The notes under the pieces were generated by a model. That model was not told the DNA's origin. It saw nothing but the letters and a program-made list of their open reading frames with translations, and searched no databases. From assembly GCF_001424705.1 (NCBI RefSeq), contig NZ_LMRA01000005.1:22955-86954 (forward strand): a stretch of DNA of 64,000 nucleotides. The letters are read 5' to 3'. Shown piece by piece: positions 17,145 to 25,991 of this stretch. Origin of the DNA: Methylobacterium sp. Leaf465. GTDB taxonomy: Bacteria; Pseudomonadota; Alphaproteobacteria; Rhizobiales; Beijerinckiaceae. Positions within the stretch are counted from its first letter, which is position 1. The number at the start of each line of letters is the position of its first letter. Made by a program: the position numbers and the translations under genes.

Positions 17145-18518
17145 TCACGCAGGCGTGAAGTCAACCGCGTGCTTCTCCCGAGGGATCGCGCCCGCCGGAG
17201 AGAAGGTCCGCCGCGTCAGGCCCGGATAGGCCAGCGCCTGGCTGATTCCGCGCCCGGCCAGCAGGATCAGGAACGAGAGCCAGAGGCCGCCATTGCCGAG
17301 GCCGGCCGCGTGGGCGGCGAGGAGGGCGAGGCCGTAGGCCGCGCTCGCCACGAGCATCAGGTTGCGCATCGCCCGGGTCCAGGTGGCGCCGATGTAGATG
17401 CCGTCGAAGGCGAAGGGCAGCGCCGCCAGGAAGGGCGCCAGGGCCGCCGGCAGCAGGTAGAGCCTGGCCATAGCCCGCACCTCAGGGCTCATGGTCACCG
17501 CGTCGATGAAGGCGTTGCCGGCGAGGAGGAACCCGCCCGCGATGGCGCCGCCGAAGGCGAGGCACCAGAGCAGGCTCAAGGTGGCGGCGCGGCGGAAGCG
17601 GGCCTCGTCCCGGGCGCCCACCGCCTGGCCGCACAGGGTCTCGGCGGCGGTGGCGAAGCCGTCGAGGAAGAAGCCGCCGATCATGAAGAGATTCCACAGG
17701 ACGGCGTTGGCTGCCAGCACCACGTCGCCCGAGCGGGCGCCGAGCGCCGAGAACAGGGTGATGCAGCCCACCAGCAGCAGGGTCCGGATCATCACGTCGG
17801 CGTTGACGCTGAGCATCCGGGCGAGCGCCAGGGGATCGCGCACCACCCGGAACGGCACCGCGAAGGGGCGCGAGCCGAGCCGCGCCAGCAGGAGCAGGCC
17901 GAGGCCGGCGCCGGCCGCCTCCGCGATCAGGGTGGCAAGCCCGGCCCCGGCGACGCTCATGTCCGCGCCGAGGACCAGGGCCAGGGTGAGGACGATGTTG
18001 GTGAGGTTGATGGCGACCTGCAGGATCAGCCCGAGATCGGTGCGCCCGCGCCCCAGCACCGAGCCGAGGATGGCGTAGTTCGCCAGGGTGAAGGGGGCCG
18101 CGAAGATGCGGATGTGGAAATAGGCCGCCAGCGCGGCGATCACCGCGGGGCTCGCGCCGCTCAAGGAAAAGGCCGCCCGGCCGATCGGCCCCTGCAGCCC
18201 CACGATCACCAGCCCGACCACGACGGCCGCCGCGAGGGCGCGGGCCAGCGTCCGGTCGACCTCGGCGCGGTCGTTTGCCCCCACCGCCTGCGCGGTCAAA
18301 CCGGCGGTGGCCATGCGCAGTGAACCGAACGACCAGAAGATCGCATCGAAGATCACCGCGCCCAGGGCCATGGCGCCGAGGAGCGCGGCATCGCCGAGCC
18401 GGCCGATCACGGTGGCGCCGACGAAGCCGAGAAGCGGCGTCGTCACGTTGGCGAGCGTCATCGGCAGCGCGAGCGCGAGGACGCGCCGGCTCGTCGCCGG
18501 GCTGGTCGAGGGCGTCAT
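17145..18518 (-). CDS. MATE family efflux transporter
   Basis: A 457-residue membrane protein with about twelve hydrophobic segments in two repeated halves, as in the MATE (DinF/NorM-like) exporters. The opening LALPMTLANVTTPLLGFVGATVIGRLGD is the typical first helix of the DinF branch. Members expel cationic drugs or metabolites using a Na+ or H+ gradient; the substrate is not predictable. The ATG at 18518 follows the DUF971 gene by 45 bases on the same strand, so they may be co-transcribed. Confidence 0.92.
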   Translation of the reverse strand: MTPSTSPATSRRVLALALPMTLANVTTPLLGFVGATVIGRLGDAALLGAMALGAVIFDAIFWSFGSLRMATAGLTAQAVGANDRAEVDRTLARALAAAVVVGLVIVGLQGPIGRAAFSLSGASPAVIAALAAYFHIRIFAAPFTLANYAILGSVLGRGRTDLGLILQVAINLTNIVLTLALVLGADMSVAGAGLATLIAEAAGAGLGLLLLARLGSRPFAVPFRVVRDPLALARMLSVNADVMIRTLLLVGCITLFSALGARSGDVVLAANAVLWNLFMIGGFFLDGFATAAETLCGQAVGARDEARFRRAATLSLLWCLAFGGAIAGGFLLAGNAFIDAVTMSPEVRAMARLYLLPAALAPFLAALPFAFDGIYIGATWTRAMRNLMLVASAAYGLALLAAHAAGLGNGGLWLSFLILLAGRGISQALAYPGLTRRTFSPAGAIPREKHAVDFTPA

Positions 18519-18563
18519 ATCGATGGGGTCCTGCAGCGGCCTTCTGGGCGGCGGTCGATCCGT

Positions 18564-19037
18564 TCAGTGGCAGCCGCAGCCGCTGCCGCAGCTTCCGCCG
18601 CCCTCGCTCGGGGTGGGGGTCGGCTTCGCGGCCCGGCGAACGGGATCGCGACTCAGGCCCCGATCCTCCAGCTCGGACAGGTAGGTCGCCCAGCGGTTCC
18701 GGTACTCGCGCCCGAGATCGTAGAGGTAGCCCCACCCGAACAGACCGGTGTCGTGCATGTCGTCGAAGGTCAGCTTGACGGCGTAGTTGCCGATCGGCTC
18801 GACCTTGAGGATCGCCACGTCGCGCTTCGCCCCGATCACCTTGCGCTCGGAGGGCGAGTGCCCCTGGACCTCGGCCGAGGGGCTCGAGACGCGGAGATAC
18901 TCCGCCGGCAGGGCGAAGCGGCCGCCATCCTCAAAGGCGACGTTGAGGGTGCGCTTGTCACCCGAGAGGCGGATCTCGGTGGGCCAGCGCTCGGATGCGG
19001 CCGGGGCCGCGTGCGGATCGACAGCCTGTTGAGTCAT
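18564..19037 (-). CDS. DUF971 domain protein with Cys-rich tail
   Basis: A 157-residue protein with the DUF971 (gamma-butyrobetaine hydroxylase N-terminal-like) domain: WPTEIRLSGDKRTLNVAFEDG, a LPAEYLRVSSPSAEVQGH segment and LKVEPIGNYAVKLTFDDMHDTGLFGW. The C terminus is a short Gly/Cys tail ending GGGSCGSGCGCH, which could bind metal. DUF971 occurs alone and fused to Mrp/ApbC iron-sulfur carriers, so an iron-sulfur link is possible but unproven. The ATG at 19037 is preceded by GGAAG. It is divergent from moaA. Confidence 0.88.
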   Translation of the reverse strand: MTQQAVDPHAAPAASERWPTEIRLSGDKRTLNVAFEDGGRFALPAEYLRVSSPSAEVQGHSPSERKVIGAKRDVAILKVEPIGNYAVKLTFDDMHDTGLFGWGYLYDLGREYRNRWATYLSELEDRGLSRDPVRRAAKPTPTPSEGGGSCGSGCGCH

Positions 19038-19198
19038 GATGGCTTCCTTCCGGCCGCGTCGGCCGCACGGGTTGCATGGCCCCTGCGACCGACGCAAACT
19101 TGCCCGCGAGGGTGCGAGACCTCATATGACGTGCCATGTTAGGTTCGTCACGCGACCGCGCCAACGTTTCCTCACCCCAACAGAGCACAGAATCCCGC

Positions 19199-20236
19199 AT
19201 GTGGGGTCCCCGCGCCACCGACGACGCTGCCCCGATCGCGCCCGCGCCGTTGATCGACCCGTTCCAGCGGGCGATCACCTACCTGCGCATCTCGGTCACC
19301 GATCGCTGCGACCTGCGCTGCGTCTACTGCATGTCCGACGACATGCAGTTCCTGCCCAAGCGCGACCTGCTCTCCCTGGAAGAACTGGATCGGCTCTGCG
19401 CCGTGTTCATCCAGCGCGGCGTGCGCAAGCTGCGCATCACCGGCGGCGAGCCGCTGGTCCGCCGCGACATCATGCACCTGTTCCGGCGCCTGTCCCGCCA
19501 CCTCGATACGGGCGCCCTCGAAGAACTGACGATGACCACCAACGGCACGCAGCTCGGCCGCTTCGCGCCCGAGCTCGCCGAACTCGGCGTGCGCCGCGTC
19601 AACGTCTCCCTCGACACCCTCGACCCGGACAAGTTCCGCGCCGTGACCCGCCGGGGCGACCTGAAGGTGGTGCTCGACGGGATCGAGACGGCGCGCAAGG
19701 CGGGCATCAAGGTCAAGATCAACGCGGTGGCGCTGAAGGGCGTCAACGAGGACGAGATCGCCGACATGATCGCCTGGGCCCACGGCGACGGCATGGACAT
19801 GACCCTCATCGAGGTCATGCCGCTGGGCGAGATCGAGGGCGACCGCACCGACCAGTTCCTGCCCCTCTCGGTGGCCCGCGCCCGGCTCGAGCAGCGCTAC
19901 ACGATGACGCCCCTGCCCGACCGCACCGGCGGCCCGGCCCGCTATGTCCGCATCGCCGAGACCGGTGGGCGCCTGGGCTTCATCACGCCGCTGACCCACA
20001 ATTTCTGCGAGAGCTGCAACCGGGTGCGCCTGACCTGCACGGGCAAGCTCTACATGTGCCTCGGCCAGGAGGATGCGGCCGATCTCCGCGCGGTTCTGCG
20101 CGCCTCGCCCGACGATGCCCTGGTGACCCAGGCGGTGATCGACGCCATCGCGCGCAAGCCCAAGGGCCACGACTTCGTCATCGAACGGGCCCGCCCGGCC
20201 GCCGTGCCGCGCCACATGAGCGTCACCGGCGGATAA
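19199..20236 (+). CDS. moaA: GTP 3',8-cyclase MoaA
   Basis: A 345-residue radical SAM enzyme for the first step of molybdenum cofactor synthesis, making cyclic pyranopterin from GTP with MoaC. The N-terminal SAM cluster motif is CDLRCVYC, followed by the SAM-binding [10 protein letters not shown]; the C-terminal GTP-site cluster is [20 protein letters not shown]. It ends with the typical MSVTGG double glycine. The start could be the ATG at 19136 or 19199; the later one gives the shorter leader before the conserved [15 protein letters not shown] and is preferred, though neither has a strong ribosome site. It feeds cofactor to enzymes such as the FdhF-like protein in this window. Confidence 0.95.
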   Translation: MWGPRATDDAAPIAPAPLIDPFQRAITYLRISVTDRCDLRCVYCMSDDMQFLPKRDLLSLEELDRLCAVFIQRGVRKLRITGGEPLVRRDIMHLFRRLSRHLDTGALEELTMTTNGTQLGRFAPELAELGVRRVNVSLDTLDPDKFRAVTRRGDLKVVLDGIETARKAGIKVKINAVALKGVNEDEIADMIAWAHGDGMDMTLIEVMPLGEIEGDRTDQFLPLSVARARLEQRYTMTPLPDRTGGPARYVRIAETGGRLGFITPLTHNFCESCNRVRLTCTGKLYMCLGQEDAADLRAVLRASPDDALVTQAVIDAIARKPKGHDFVIERARPAAVPRHMSVTGG

Positions 20237-20279
20237 GTCTTCGCGATGGTTTGACGCTCGGGAGCATCGCTCCTAGACC

Positions 20280-20304
20280 CCGCTCGTATTCAGGATACGA
20301 GCGG
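20280..20304 (+). repeat. Perfect 10-bp hairpin over the ribosome binding site
   Basis: CCGCTCGTAT, a five-base loop TCAGG, then ATACGAGCGG: a perfect 10-bp stem. Its 3' arm ends in the GCGG that begins the GGAG ribosome binding site of the next gene. There is no T-run, so it is not a simple terminator of moaA. It may be an operator dyad or an RNA stem that limits translation. Confidence 0.7.
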
Positions 20305-20312
20305 AGATGATG

Positions 20313-21179
20313 ATGGCGAAGGTCGCGTTTCTGGGCCTCGGCGTAATGGGCGGCCCGATGGCCCGCCACCTCGCCGCCAAGGGCCACGAGGTCACCGTCT
20401 ACAACCGCACCGCCGCCAAGGCCGAGGCCTGGGTCGCCGCCCATGGCGGCGCCTTCGCAGCCACCCCGCGCGAGGCCGCCAAGGGCCAGGCCATCGTCTT
20501 CGCCTGCGTGGGCAACGACGACGACCTGCGCAGCGTCACCCTCGGCGCGGACGGCGCCTTCGCCGGCATGGAGAAGGGCGCGGTCTTCGTCGACCACACC
20601 ACCGCCTCGGCCGAGGTCGCCCGCGAGCTCGCCGACGCCGCCGGGGCCGCCGGCCTCGGCTTCATCGACGCCCCCGTCTCGGGCGGGCAGGCCGGCGCCG
20701 AGAACGCGGCCCTCACCGTGATGTGCGGCGGCGAGGCCGAGACCTATGCGGCGGTCGAGCCCGCGATTCTGTGCTTTGCCCGCGCCAGCCGCCTGATGGG
20801 CCCGGCCGGCTCCGGCCAGCTCACCAAGATGGTCAACCAGATCGCCATCGCGGGGCTGGTCCAGGGCCTGTCCGAGGCCGTGCACTTCGCCAAGCGCGCG
20901 AACCTCGACGTCGAGGCCGTGCTGGAGGTGATCTCCAAGGGCGCCGCCGGCTCCTGGCAGATGGAGAACCGCGGCAAGACCATGAACGCGGGCAAGTTCG
21001 ACTTCGGCTTCGCCGTGGACTGGATGCGCAAGGACCTCGGCATCCTCCTGGCCGAGGCCCGGCGCAACGGGGCGCAGCTGCCGGTCACCGCCCTGGTCGA
21101 CCAGTTCTACGCCGACGTGCAGGGCATGGGCGGCAACCGCTGGGACACCTCGTCCCTCATCGCCCGCCTGGAGAAGTAA
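20313..21179 (+). CDS. 3-hydroxyisobutyrate dehydrogenase family NAD(P) oxidoreductase
   Basis: A 288-residue beta-hydroxyacid dehydrogenase (3-hydroxyisobutyrate / tartronate semialdehyde / glyoxylate-succinic semialdehyde reductase group). It has the Rossmann motif [13 protein letters not shown], the cofactor-region signature DHTTAS, the substrate loop [14 protein letters not shown] and the catalytic lysine in GQLTKMVNQ. Three ATGs occur in a row at 20307, 20310 and 20313; the GGAG at 20303-20306 is well spaced only for the third. The substrate cannot be fixed from sequence. Its 3' end overlaps that of convergent miaA by 23 bases. Confidence 0.92.
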   Translation: MAKVAFLGLGVMGGPMARHLAAKGHEVTVYNRTAAKAEAWVAAHGGAFAATPREAAKGQAIVFACVGNDDDLRSVTLGADGAFAGMEKGAVFVDHTTASAEVARELADAAGAAGLGFIDAPVSGGQAGAENAALTVMCGGEAETYAAVEPAILCFARASRLMGPAGSGQLTKMVNQIAIAGLVQGLSEAVHFAKRANLDVEAVLEVISKGAAGSWQMENRGKTMNAGKFDFGFAVDWMRKDLGILLAEARRNGAQLPVTALVDQFYADVQGMGGNRWDTSSLIARLEK

Positions 21180-22119
21180 GCGCCGCCTGCGCCCGCCCGA
21201 GGGCCTCCTCGGGCGGCGTCCAGAGCCAGTCCGGCCCCATCTGGTGCCGGAACCAGGTGAACTGGCGCTTGGCGTAGCGCCGCGTGTCGCCCTGCCCGCG
21301 CCGGATCGCCTCCGCTCGCGACAGCGTCCCGTCGAGATGCGCGATCAGGCCCGGCACCCCGTGGGCGCGCATGATCGGCAGCAGCGGGTCGAGGCGCCGG
21401 TCGCGCAGGGCCTCGACCTCGCCCAGCGCCCCGTGCGCGATCATCGCCTCGAAGCGCGCGTCGATGGCCCGGCGCAGGGCCTCGCGCTCGGGGGCCAGGA
21501 ACAGCTTCACGAGCGGCAGGCCGGACAGCGGCCCGGGGGTGCGGGCCCCGTGGAATTCCGCGATGGGCCGGCCGGTCGCCGCGAACACCTCGAGGGCGCG
21601 CATCACCCGCGCCCGGTCGCTGGGGCGCAGGGCCGCCGCCCCGGCCGGGTCGCGCTCGGCCAGATCGGCGTGAAGCGCTTCCGTCGCCCGGCCCTCGGCC
21701 CGCGCCCGCAGGGCCGACCGGACGTCGTCCGGCACCGGCGGCAGCTCCGAGAGCCCCTCCTCCAGGGCCCGGAAATACAGGCCGGTGCCGCCGACGAAGA
21801 TCGGCAGGCGCTTCTCCGCGCGCAGCGTGCCGATCAGCGGCGCCGCCTCGCGGGCGAAGTGCCCGGCCGAGTAGTTCACCGCGCCGTCCACGTGGCCGTA
21901 GAGCCGGTGGGGCGCCTCGGCCTCCTCGGACGCGCTCGGCCGGGCGGAGAGCCGGCGCAGGTCGGCATAGACCTGCATCGAGTCGGTGTTGATCACCACT
22001 CCGTCGAAATCGCGGGCGAGCGCCAGCGCCAGGCCCGACTTGCCCGAGGCGGTCGGCCCTGCGATGAGGATCGCCGCCGGCAAAACCTGCGCGTGCGTGC
22101 GTTGCGTGACCGGCGACAC
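21157..22119 (-). CDS. miaA: tRNA dimethylallyltransferase MiaA
   Basis: Transfers a dimethylallyl group to A37 of tRNAs reading UNN codons. About 320 residues with the P-loop [10 protein letters not shown] near the N terminus, [12 protein letters not shown] next, [24 protein letters not shown] and the C-terminal [12 protein letters not shown]. No ATG is available near the P-loop in this frame; a GTG at 22119 (or a TTG at 22083) must serve as start. It is divergent from serB with 19 bases between starts, and convergent with the dehydrogenase gene, with 3' overlap. Confidence 0.93.
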   Translation of the reverse strand: MSPVTQRTHAQVLPAAILIAGPTASGKSGLALALARDFDGVVINTDSMQVYADLRRLSARPSASEEAEAPHRLYGHVDGAVNYSAGHFAREAAPLIGTLRAEKRLPIFVGGTGLYFRALEEGLSELPPVPDDVRSALRARAEGRATEALHADLAERDPAGAAALRPSDRARVMRALEVFAATGRPIAEFHGARTPGPLSGLPLVKLFLAPEREALRRAIDARFEAMIAHGALGEVEALRDRRLDPLLPIMRAHGVPGLIAHLDGTLSRAEAIRRGQGDTRRYAKRQFTWFRHQMGPDWLWTPPEEALGRAQAALTSPGGR

Positions 22120-22138
22120 TGGCGTGGAAAACTCCCGG

Positions 22139-23035
22139 ATGACCCTCGTCGCGATCCTGATAGCAAACGAGAGCCGCCCCGCCATCACCGATGCGGTGCT
22201 GGCCGAGACTCGGGCGGTGCTGCGCACCGAACACCAGCCCCGCATCCTGCATGGCGAGGTCGCCGCCGAGGTGCTGGTCCCCGGCGCGTCCGCCGATGCG
22301 CCGGCGCTGGCCCGGCGCCTGCGCGCGGCCCTGGCCCACGAGCCGATCGACGTGGCGGTGATCGAGGCCGGTCCGCACCGGCGCAAGCGCCTGTTCCTGG
22401 CCGACATGGACTCGACCATGATCGAGCAGGAATGCATCGACGAGCTGGCCGACACGATCGGCTTGAAGGACCGGGTCGCCGCCATCACCGAGCGGGCGAT
22501 GCGGGGCGAGATCGCCTTCGGCCCGGCCCTGCGCGAGCGCGTCGCCCTCCTGCGGGACGTGCCCGTGGACACGATCGACGCGCTGATCGAAGCGCGCATC
22601 ACCCTGACGCCGGGCGGACGCACCCTGGTGCGGACCATCAAGGCCCACGGCACCCACACCTGCCTGATCTCCGGGGGCTTCACCCTGTTCACCGGGCCGG
22701 TCTCAGCCCGGATCGGCTTCGACGAGGCCCACGCCACCACGCTGGGCATCCAGGACGGCCGGCTCACCGGGGAGGTGATCGAGCCGATCGTCGACAAGGA
22801 GACGAAGCGCGCGACCCTGGTCGCCCTGCGCAGCCGCTTCGGCCTCGACGCCGCGGAGACCCTGGCGGTGGGCGACGGAGCCAACGACCTCGACATGCTC
22901 GCCGAGGCCGGCCTCGGCGTCGCCTTTCGGGCCAAGCCCAAGGTGGCGGCCGCCGCGCAGGTGCGCATCGACCACGGCGACCTCACGGCGTTGCTCTACC
23001 TGCAGGGGTATTCGTCGGCCGAATTCGTGGGCTGA
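22139..23035 (+). CDS. serB: Phosphoserine phosphatase SerB
   Basis: A 298-residue HAD-superfamily phosphatase for the last step of serine synthesis. The catalytic motif I is [13 protein letters not shown] near residue 86; motif II Ser/Thr is in [13 protein letters not shown]; the later lysine and acidic motifs are in KETKRATL and [15 protein letters not shown]. An N-terminal regulatory-type segment of about 75 residues precedes the catalytic domain, as in many proteobacterial SerB proteins. In serine-cycle methylotrophs serine is also a C1 acceptor route. Start ATG at 22139. Confidence 0.95.
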   Translation: MTLVAILIANESRPAITDAVLAETRAVLRTEHQPRILHGEVAAEVLVPGASADAPALARRLRAALAHEPIDVAVIEAGPHRRKRLFLADMDSTMIEQECIDELADTIGLKDRVAAITERAMRGEIAFGPALRERVALLRDVPVDTIDALIEARITLTPGGRTLVRTIKAHGTHTCLISGGFTLFTGPVSARIGFDEAHATTLGIQDGRLTGEVIEPIVDKETKRATLVALRSRFGLDAAETLAVGDGANDLDMLAEAGLGVAFRAKPKVAAAAQVRIDHGDLTALLYLQGYSSAEFVG

Positions 23036-23047
23036 GCGGCGCCGCCA

Positions 23048-23080
23048 TGCCGGGGCACCTTGGGCGGCCCCGGAATGACA
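23048..23080 (+). repeat. Short copy of the intergenic GC-rich palindrome
   Basis: GCCGGGGCACC...GGCGGCCCCGGAATGAC resembles the end segments of the longer repeat at 23128-23266 and forms a hairpin just downstream of serB. It may act as a transcript 3' end. Confidence 0.45.
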
Positions 23081-23127
23081 TGGTGCTGAGCGCGGGTTTC
23101 CGGCCTGACCACAGCCGACACCGCGCC

Positions 23128-23266
23128 GTCATTCCGGGGCGCCACAGGCGAGCCCGGACCCGAAGGGGCGCGCCAACGGCGTGCAATCCAGAACCGCCGA
23201 CCCTGCAAGACCTTGCGCCACCTGTGTTTCTGGATCCCGGGCTCCGCTGCTCGGCCCCGGGATGAC
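23128..23266 (+). repeat. Dispersed intergenic repeat, copy 1
   Basis: Begins GTCATTCCGGGGCGCC and ends GGCCCCGGGATGAC, so its ends are inverted repeats of each other. The inner segments GGCGAGCCCGGA and CTGGATCCCGGGCTCCGCTG are shared with a second copy at 30821-30932. It lies in the serB-degP gap and codes for nothing. It looks like a miniature, hairpin-forming, non-autonomous repeat. Confidence 0.75.
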
Positions 23267-23333
23267 GGGGAGCGACGGGACATGCTTCGGCCGGTGAATC
23301 GGCCGGCTGCGAATCAGAGTAGCCCCACCTACC

Positions 23334-23364
23334 AAAACAAAACCGCCGCCCTCTCGGGCGGCGG
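23334..23364 (-). terminator. Intrinsic terminator of degP
   Basis: On the minus strand a perfect nine-base stem CCGCCGCCC / GGGCGGCGG with a four-base loop is followed by TTTTGTTTT. It lies 29 bases after the degP stop. Confidence 0.85.
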
Positions 23365-23392
23365 CCGGGTGTGTCCGAATGGCGTCTGGGAA

Positions 23393-24931
23393 TCAGTCGA
23401 TTCCCAGCGCCACGAATCGGACGTCGCCGCTCGCACTGGCGACCAGGAGCAGGACGGACTTGCGACCGTCCTTCTTGAGCTGGTCGATGCGCTTGCTGAC
23501 GTCGGCGGGTGCGTTCACCGCCTCCTGCCCGACCTCGACGATGACCTCGCCCGGCTTGATCTGCTTGTCGGCCGCCGTGGAGTTCGGATCGACGCGGGTG
23601 ACGAGGACGCCCTTGAGGCTGTCCTTGAGGCTGTAGCGCTTGCGGGCCTCGTCGGTGATGCCCGACAGGTTGAGGCCGAGCACCTGGCGCACGGCGCTCT
23701 CGGCCTCCGGCTGCTTGACGCTGGCGAGGGTCGGCTTCTCGGTGTCCTCGAGACGGCCGAGGGTGACCGACTTCGTGGTCTCGGCGCCCTTGCGGATCAC
23801 GAGCACGTCCACGACCTTGCCGACCGGGGTCGAGGCGACGATCCGGGGCAGGTCGCTGGACGACTTCACCGCCGTGCCGTTGAACCTGACGATGACGTCG
23901 CCGATCTCGAGGCCCGCGGCCTTGGCCGGGCCCTTCTCGTCGACGCCGGCGACCAGGGCGCCCTTGACCCCGTCCTTCATGTCGAGGGCTTCCGCCGTGG
24001 TCTCGTCCACGTTCTGGATGCGCACGCCGAGCCAGCCGCGGCGGACCTCGCCGAACTCGCGCAGCTGGTCGATGACCTGGGACGCGTTGTTCGAGGGCAC
24101 CGCGAAGCCGATGCCGACCGAGCCGCCGGTGGGCGACAGGATCGCCGTGTTGATGCCGATGACCTCGCCGTTCATGTTGAACAGCGGGCCGCCGGAATTG
24201 CCCTTGTTGATGGCAGCATCCGTCTGGATGTAGTTGTCGTAGGGGCCGGACTCGATGTTGCGGCCCCGGGCCGAGACGATGCCGGCCGAGACCGAGCCGC
24301 CGAGGCCGAAGGGGTTGCCGATGGCGATGACCCAGTCGCCCGGACGCATCTTCTCGGAGTCGCCGAAGGGCACGGCCTTGAGGGGCTTGTTGGCCTCCGG
24401 CTTCACCCGCAGCACCGCGAGGTCGATCTTGGCATCCTTGCCGATGATCTCCGCCTTCAGCTTGGTGCCGTTGTGCAGGATGACCTGGATGTCGTTGGCG
24501 TCGCCGATGACGTGGTTGTTCGTCACCACGATGCCGGACGCATCGATGATGAAGCCCGAGCCCAGCGAGTTCGACTTGCGCTGCTGCGGCTTCGGGCGGT
24601 CGGCCTCGCTGCGGTCGCCGCCGCCGCGCTGGCCGCGCTTGTTGAAGAACTCCTCGAACAGGTCCTCGAAGGGCGTGCCCTGTGGGAGCTGCGGGCCGGA
24701 GCGGGCGTTGGGCCGGGCGTCGACCGTGGTCGAGGCCGAGATGTTCACGACCGCGTCGGTGACCTGATCGGCGAGGTCGGCGAGGGATTCGGGGCCCTTG
24801 GCGAAGGCCGGGGCCGGGGCGCCGGTCACGGCGAGGGCGGTCGCCAGCGCGGCGGCGGCGAGGGCAGAGCGCAGGCTGCGCTGAAGCGCTCGGGAACGGG
24901 GCGCCCGGACGGCGCTCGCGACGGGAACCAT
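23393..24931 (-). CDS. degP: DegP/HtrA-type periplasmic serine protease
   Basis: A 512-residue trypsin-like quality-control protease and chaperone of the periplasm. A signal peptide ends near PAPAFAKG. The catalytic triad is visible: His in VVTNNHVIG, Asp in KIDLAVLRV and Ser in INKGNSGGPL. Two PDZ domains follow, beginning near GWLGVRIQNV and LGLNLSGITD. The start may be the ATG at 24931, which has GAGG six bases upstream, or the ATG at 24943. It follows hflK-hflC on the same strand with about a 95-base gap that holds a hairpin, and ends in a clear terminator. Confidence 0.94.
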   Translation of the reverse strand: MVPVASAVRAPRSRALQRSLRSALAAAALATALAVTGAPAPAFAKGPESLADLADQVTDAVVNISASTTVDARPNARSGPQLPQGTPFEDLFEEFFNKRGQRGGGDRSEADRPKPQQRKSNSLGSGFIIDASGIVVTNNHVIGDANDIQVILHNGTKLKAEIIGKDAKIDLAVLRVKPEANKPLKAVPFGDSEKMRPGDWVIAIGNPFGLGGSVSAGIVSARGRNIESGPYDNYIQTDAAINKGNSGGPLFNMNGEVIGINTAILSPTGGSVGIGFAVPSNNASQVIDQLREFGEVRRGWLGVRIQNVDETTAEALDMKDGVKGALVAGVDEKGPAKAAGLEIGDVIVRFNGTAVKSSSDLPRIVASTPVGKVVDVLVIRKGAETTKSVTLGRLEDTEKPTLASVKQPEAESAVRQVLGLNLSGITDEARKRYSLKDSLKGVLVTRVDPNSTAADKQIKPGEVIVEVGQEAVNAPADVSKRIDQLKKDGRKSVLLLVASASGDVRFVALGID

Positions 24932-24992
24932 AATCGACCTCATCTGTCTCAAGACGTCCTTAGATCGTCTCCGCCGTCCGCCGATCAAGAGT

Positions 24993-25020
24993 CCGGCGGC
25001 GAACCGGGGTCCGCCGCCGG
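24993..25020. repeat. Hairpin between hflC and degP
   Basis: CCGGCGGCG and CGCCGCCGG form a nine-base stem around a ten-base loop. No T-run follows on the minus strand, so it could be a weak terminator, an mRNA processing or stabilising stem that sets the hflKC:degP ratio. Confidence 0.45.
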
Positions 25021-25037
25021 AGCGTCATGGTGACCGC

Positions 25038-25991
25038 TCAGCGCAGCGTGCCGGTGGAGCCGGGCTCCGCCGGGGCGCGCGTGCGGGCGGCCGGCGTCGC
25101 CGGGGTCCGGCCCTGCGGATCGCTGAAGTAGCGGAAGAAGTCCGACGAGGGGCTGATCACGAGCCGCGTGTCGGAGCCCTTCAAGCCGGTCTCGTAGGCC
25201 TGCATGGAGCGGTAGAAGCTGAAGAAGTCCGCGTCCCTGCCGTAGGCTTCCGCCAGGATGCGGTTCTTGTCGGCGTCGCCCTGTCCGCGCAGGGTCTCGG
25301 CCGTCTGGTTGGCCTCCGAAAGCAGCACGGTGACGTCGCGGTCGGCCTTGGCCTTGATCGTGACCGCGGCCTGCTCGCCGGTGGCCCGGATGTCGGCCGC
25401 CTCGCGCTGGCGCTCCGTCGTCATGCGCTTGTAGACCGCCGAGCTGTTCTGGGCCGGCAGATCGACGCGGGTCATGCGCAGGTCGACGATCTCGACGCCG
25501 AGCTCCTTGGCCTGCCGGTTCACGTCGGCCTGGATCTGGTTCATCAGCTCGGCGCGCTGGGTCCGGACGATGGCGTCGCGGGTCGAGCGGGCGAGCAGGT
25601 TGCGCAGGGCCGAGTTGGTAAAGCTCGCCAGCAGGGTGTTGGCGCGGGCGATGTTGTTGGCCGACTGGTAGAACTTCAGCGGATCGATGATCCGGTAGCG
25701 CGCGAATGCGTCCACCTCGAGGTTCTGACGGTCGGTGGTCAGCAGGGTCTGGACCGGGAGATCAAGGTCGAGCACCCGCTTGTCGAACAGGACGACGTTC
25801 TCGAAGAACGGCAGCTTGAAGTAGAGGCCGGGCTTGTCGGTGCCGGTCTGGTTCAGGACGGCGCGGACGCCGCCGAAGCGGAGCACCAGGGCCTGCTGCA
25901 TCTGGCCGACGGTGAAGACCGAGGCGTAGAGGCCGACGGCCACGGCGGCCGCCACGATCATGAGGCCGGTGCGGAGGGCTTGGTTGTTCAT
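25038..25991 (-). CDS. hflC: Protease modulator HflC
   Basis: A 317-residue SPFH/prohibitin-domain membrane protein that forms a complex with HflK around FtsH and restrains its protease activity. One N-terminal membrane helix (LMIVAAAVAVGLYASVFTV) is followed by the SPFH domain (VLRFGGVRAVLNQTGTDKPGLYFKLP region) and an Ala/Glu-rich helical part (REAADIRATGEQAAVTIKAKADRD). The ATG overlaps the hflK stop by four bases, as in a coupled pair. The last 25 residues are Pro/Ala/Thr rich. Confidence 0.95.
   Translation of the reverse strand: MNNQALRTGLMIVAAAVAVGLYASVFTVGQMQQALVLRFGGVRAVLNQTGTDKPGLYFKLPFFENVVLFDKRVLDLDLPVQTLLTTDRQNLEVDAFARYRIIDPLKFYQSANNIARANTLLASFTNSALRNLLARSTRDAIVRTQRAELMNQIQADVNRQAKELGVEIVDLRMTRVDLPAQNSSAVYKRMTTERQREAADIRATGEQAAVTIKAKADRDVTVLLSEANQTAETLRGQGDADKNRILAEAYGRDADFFSFYRSMQAYETGLKGSDTRLVISPSSDFFRYFSDPQGRTPATPAARTRAPAEPGSTGTLR

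Noticed and set aside
20280..20304. Hairpin as intrinsic terminator of moaA
   Set aside because: There is no T-run after the stem; it overlaps the next ribosome site instead.
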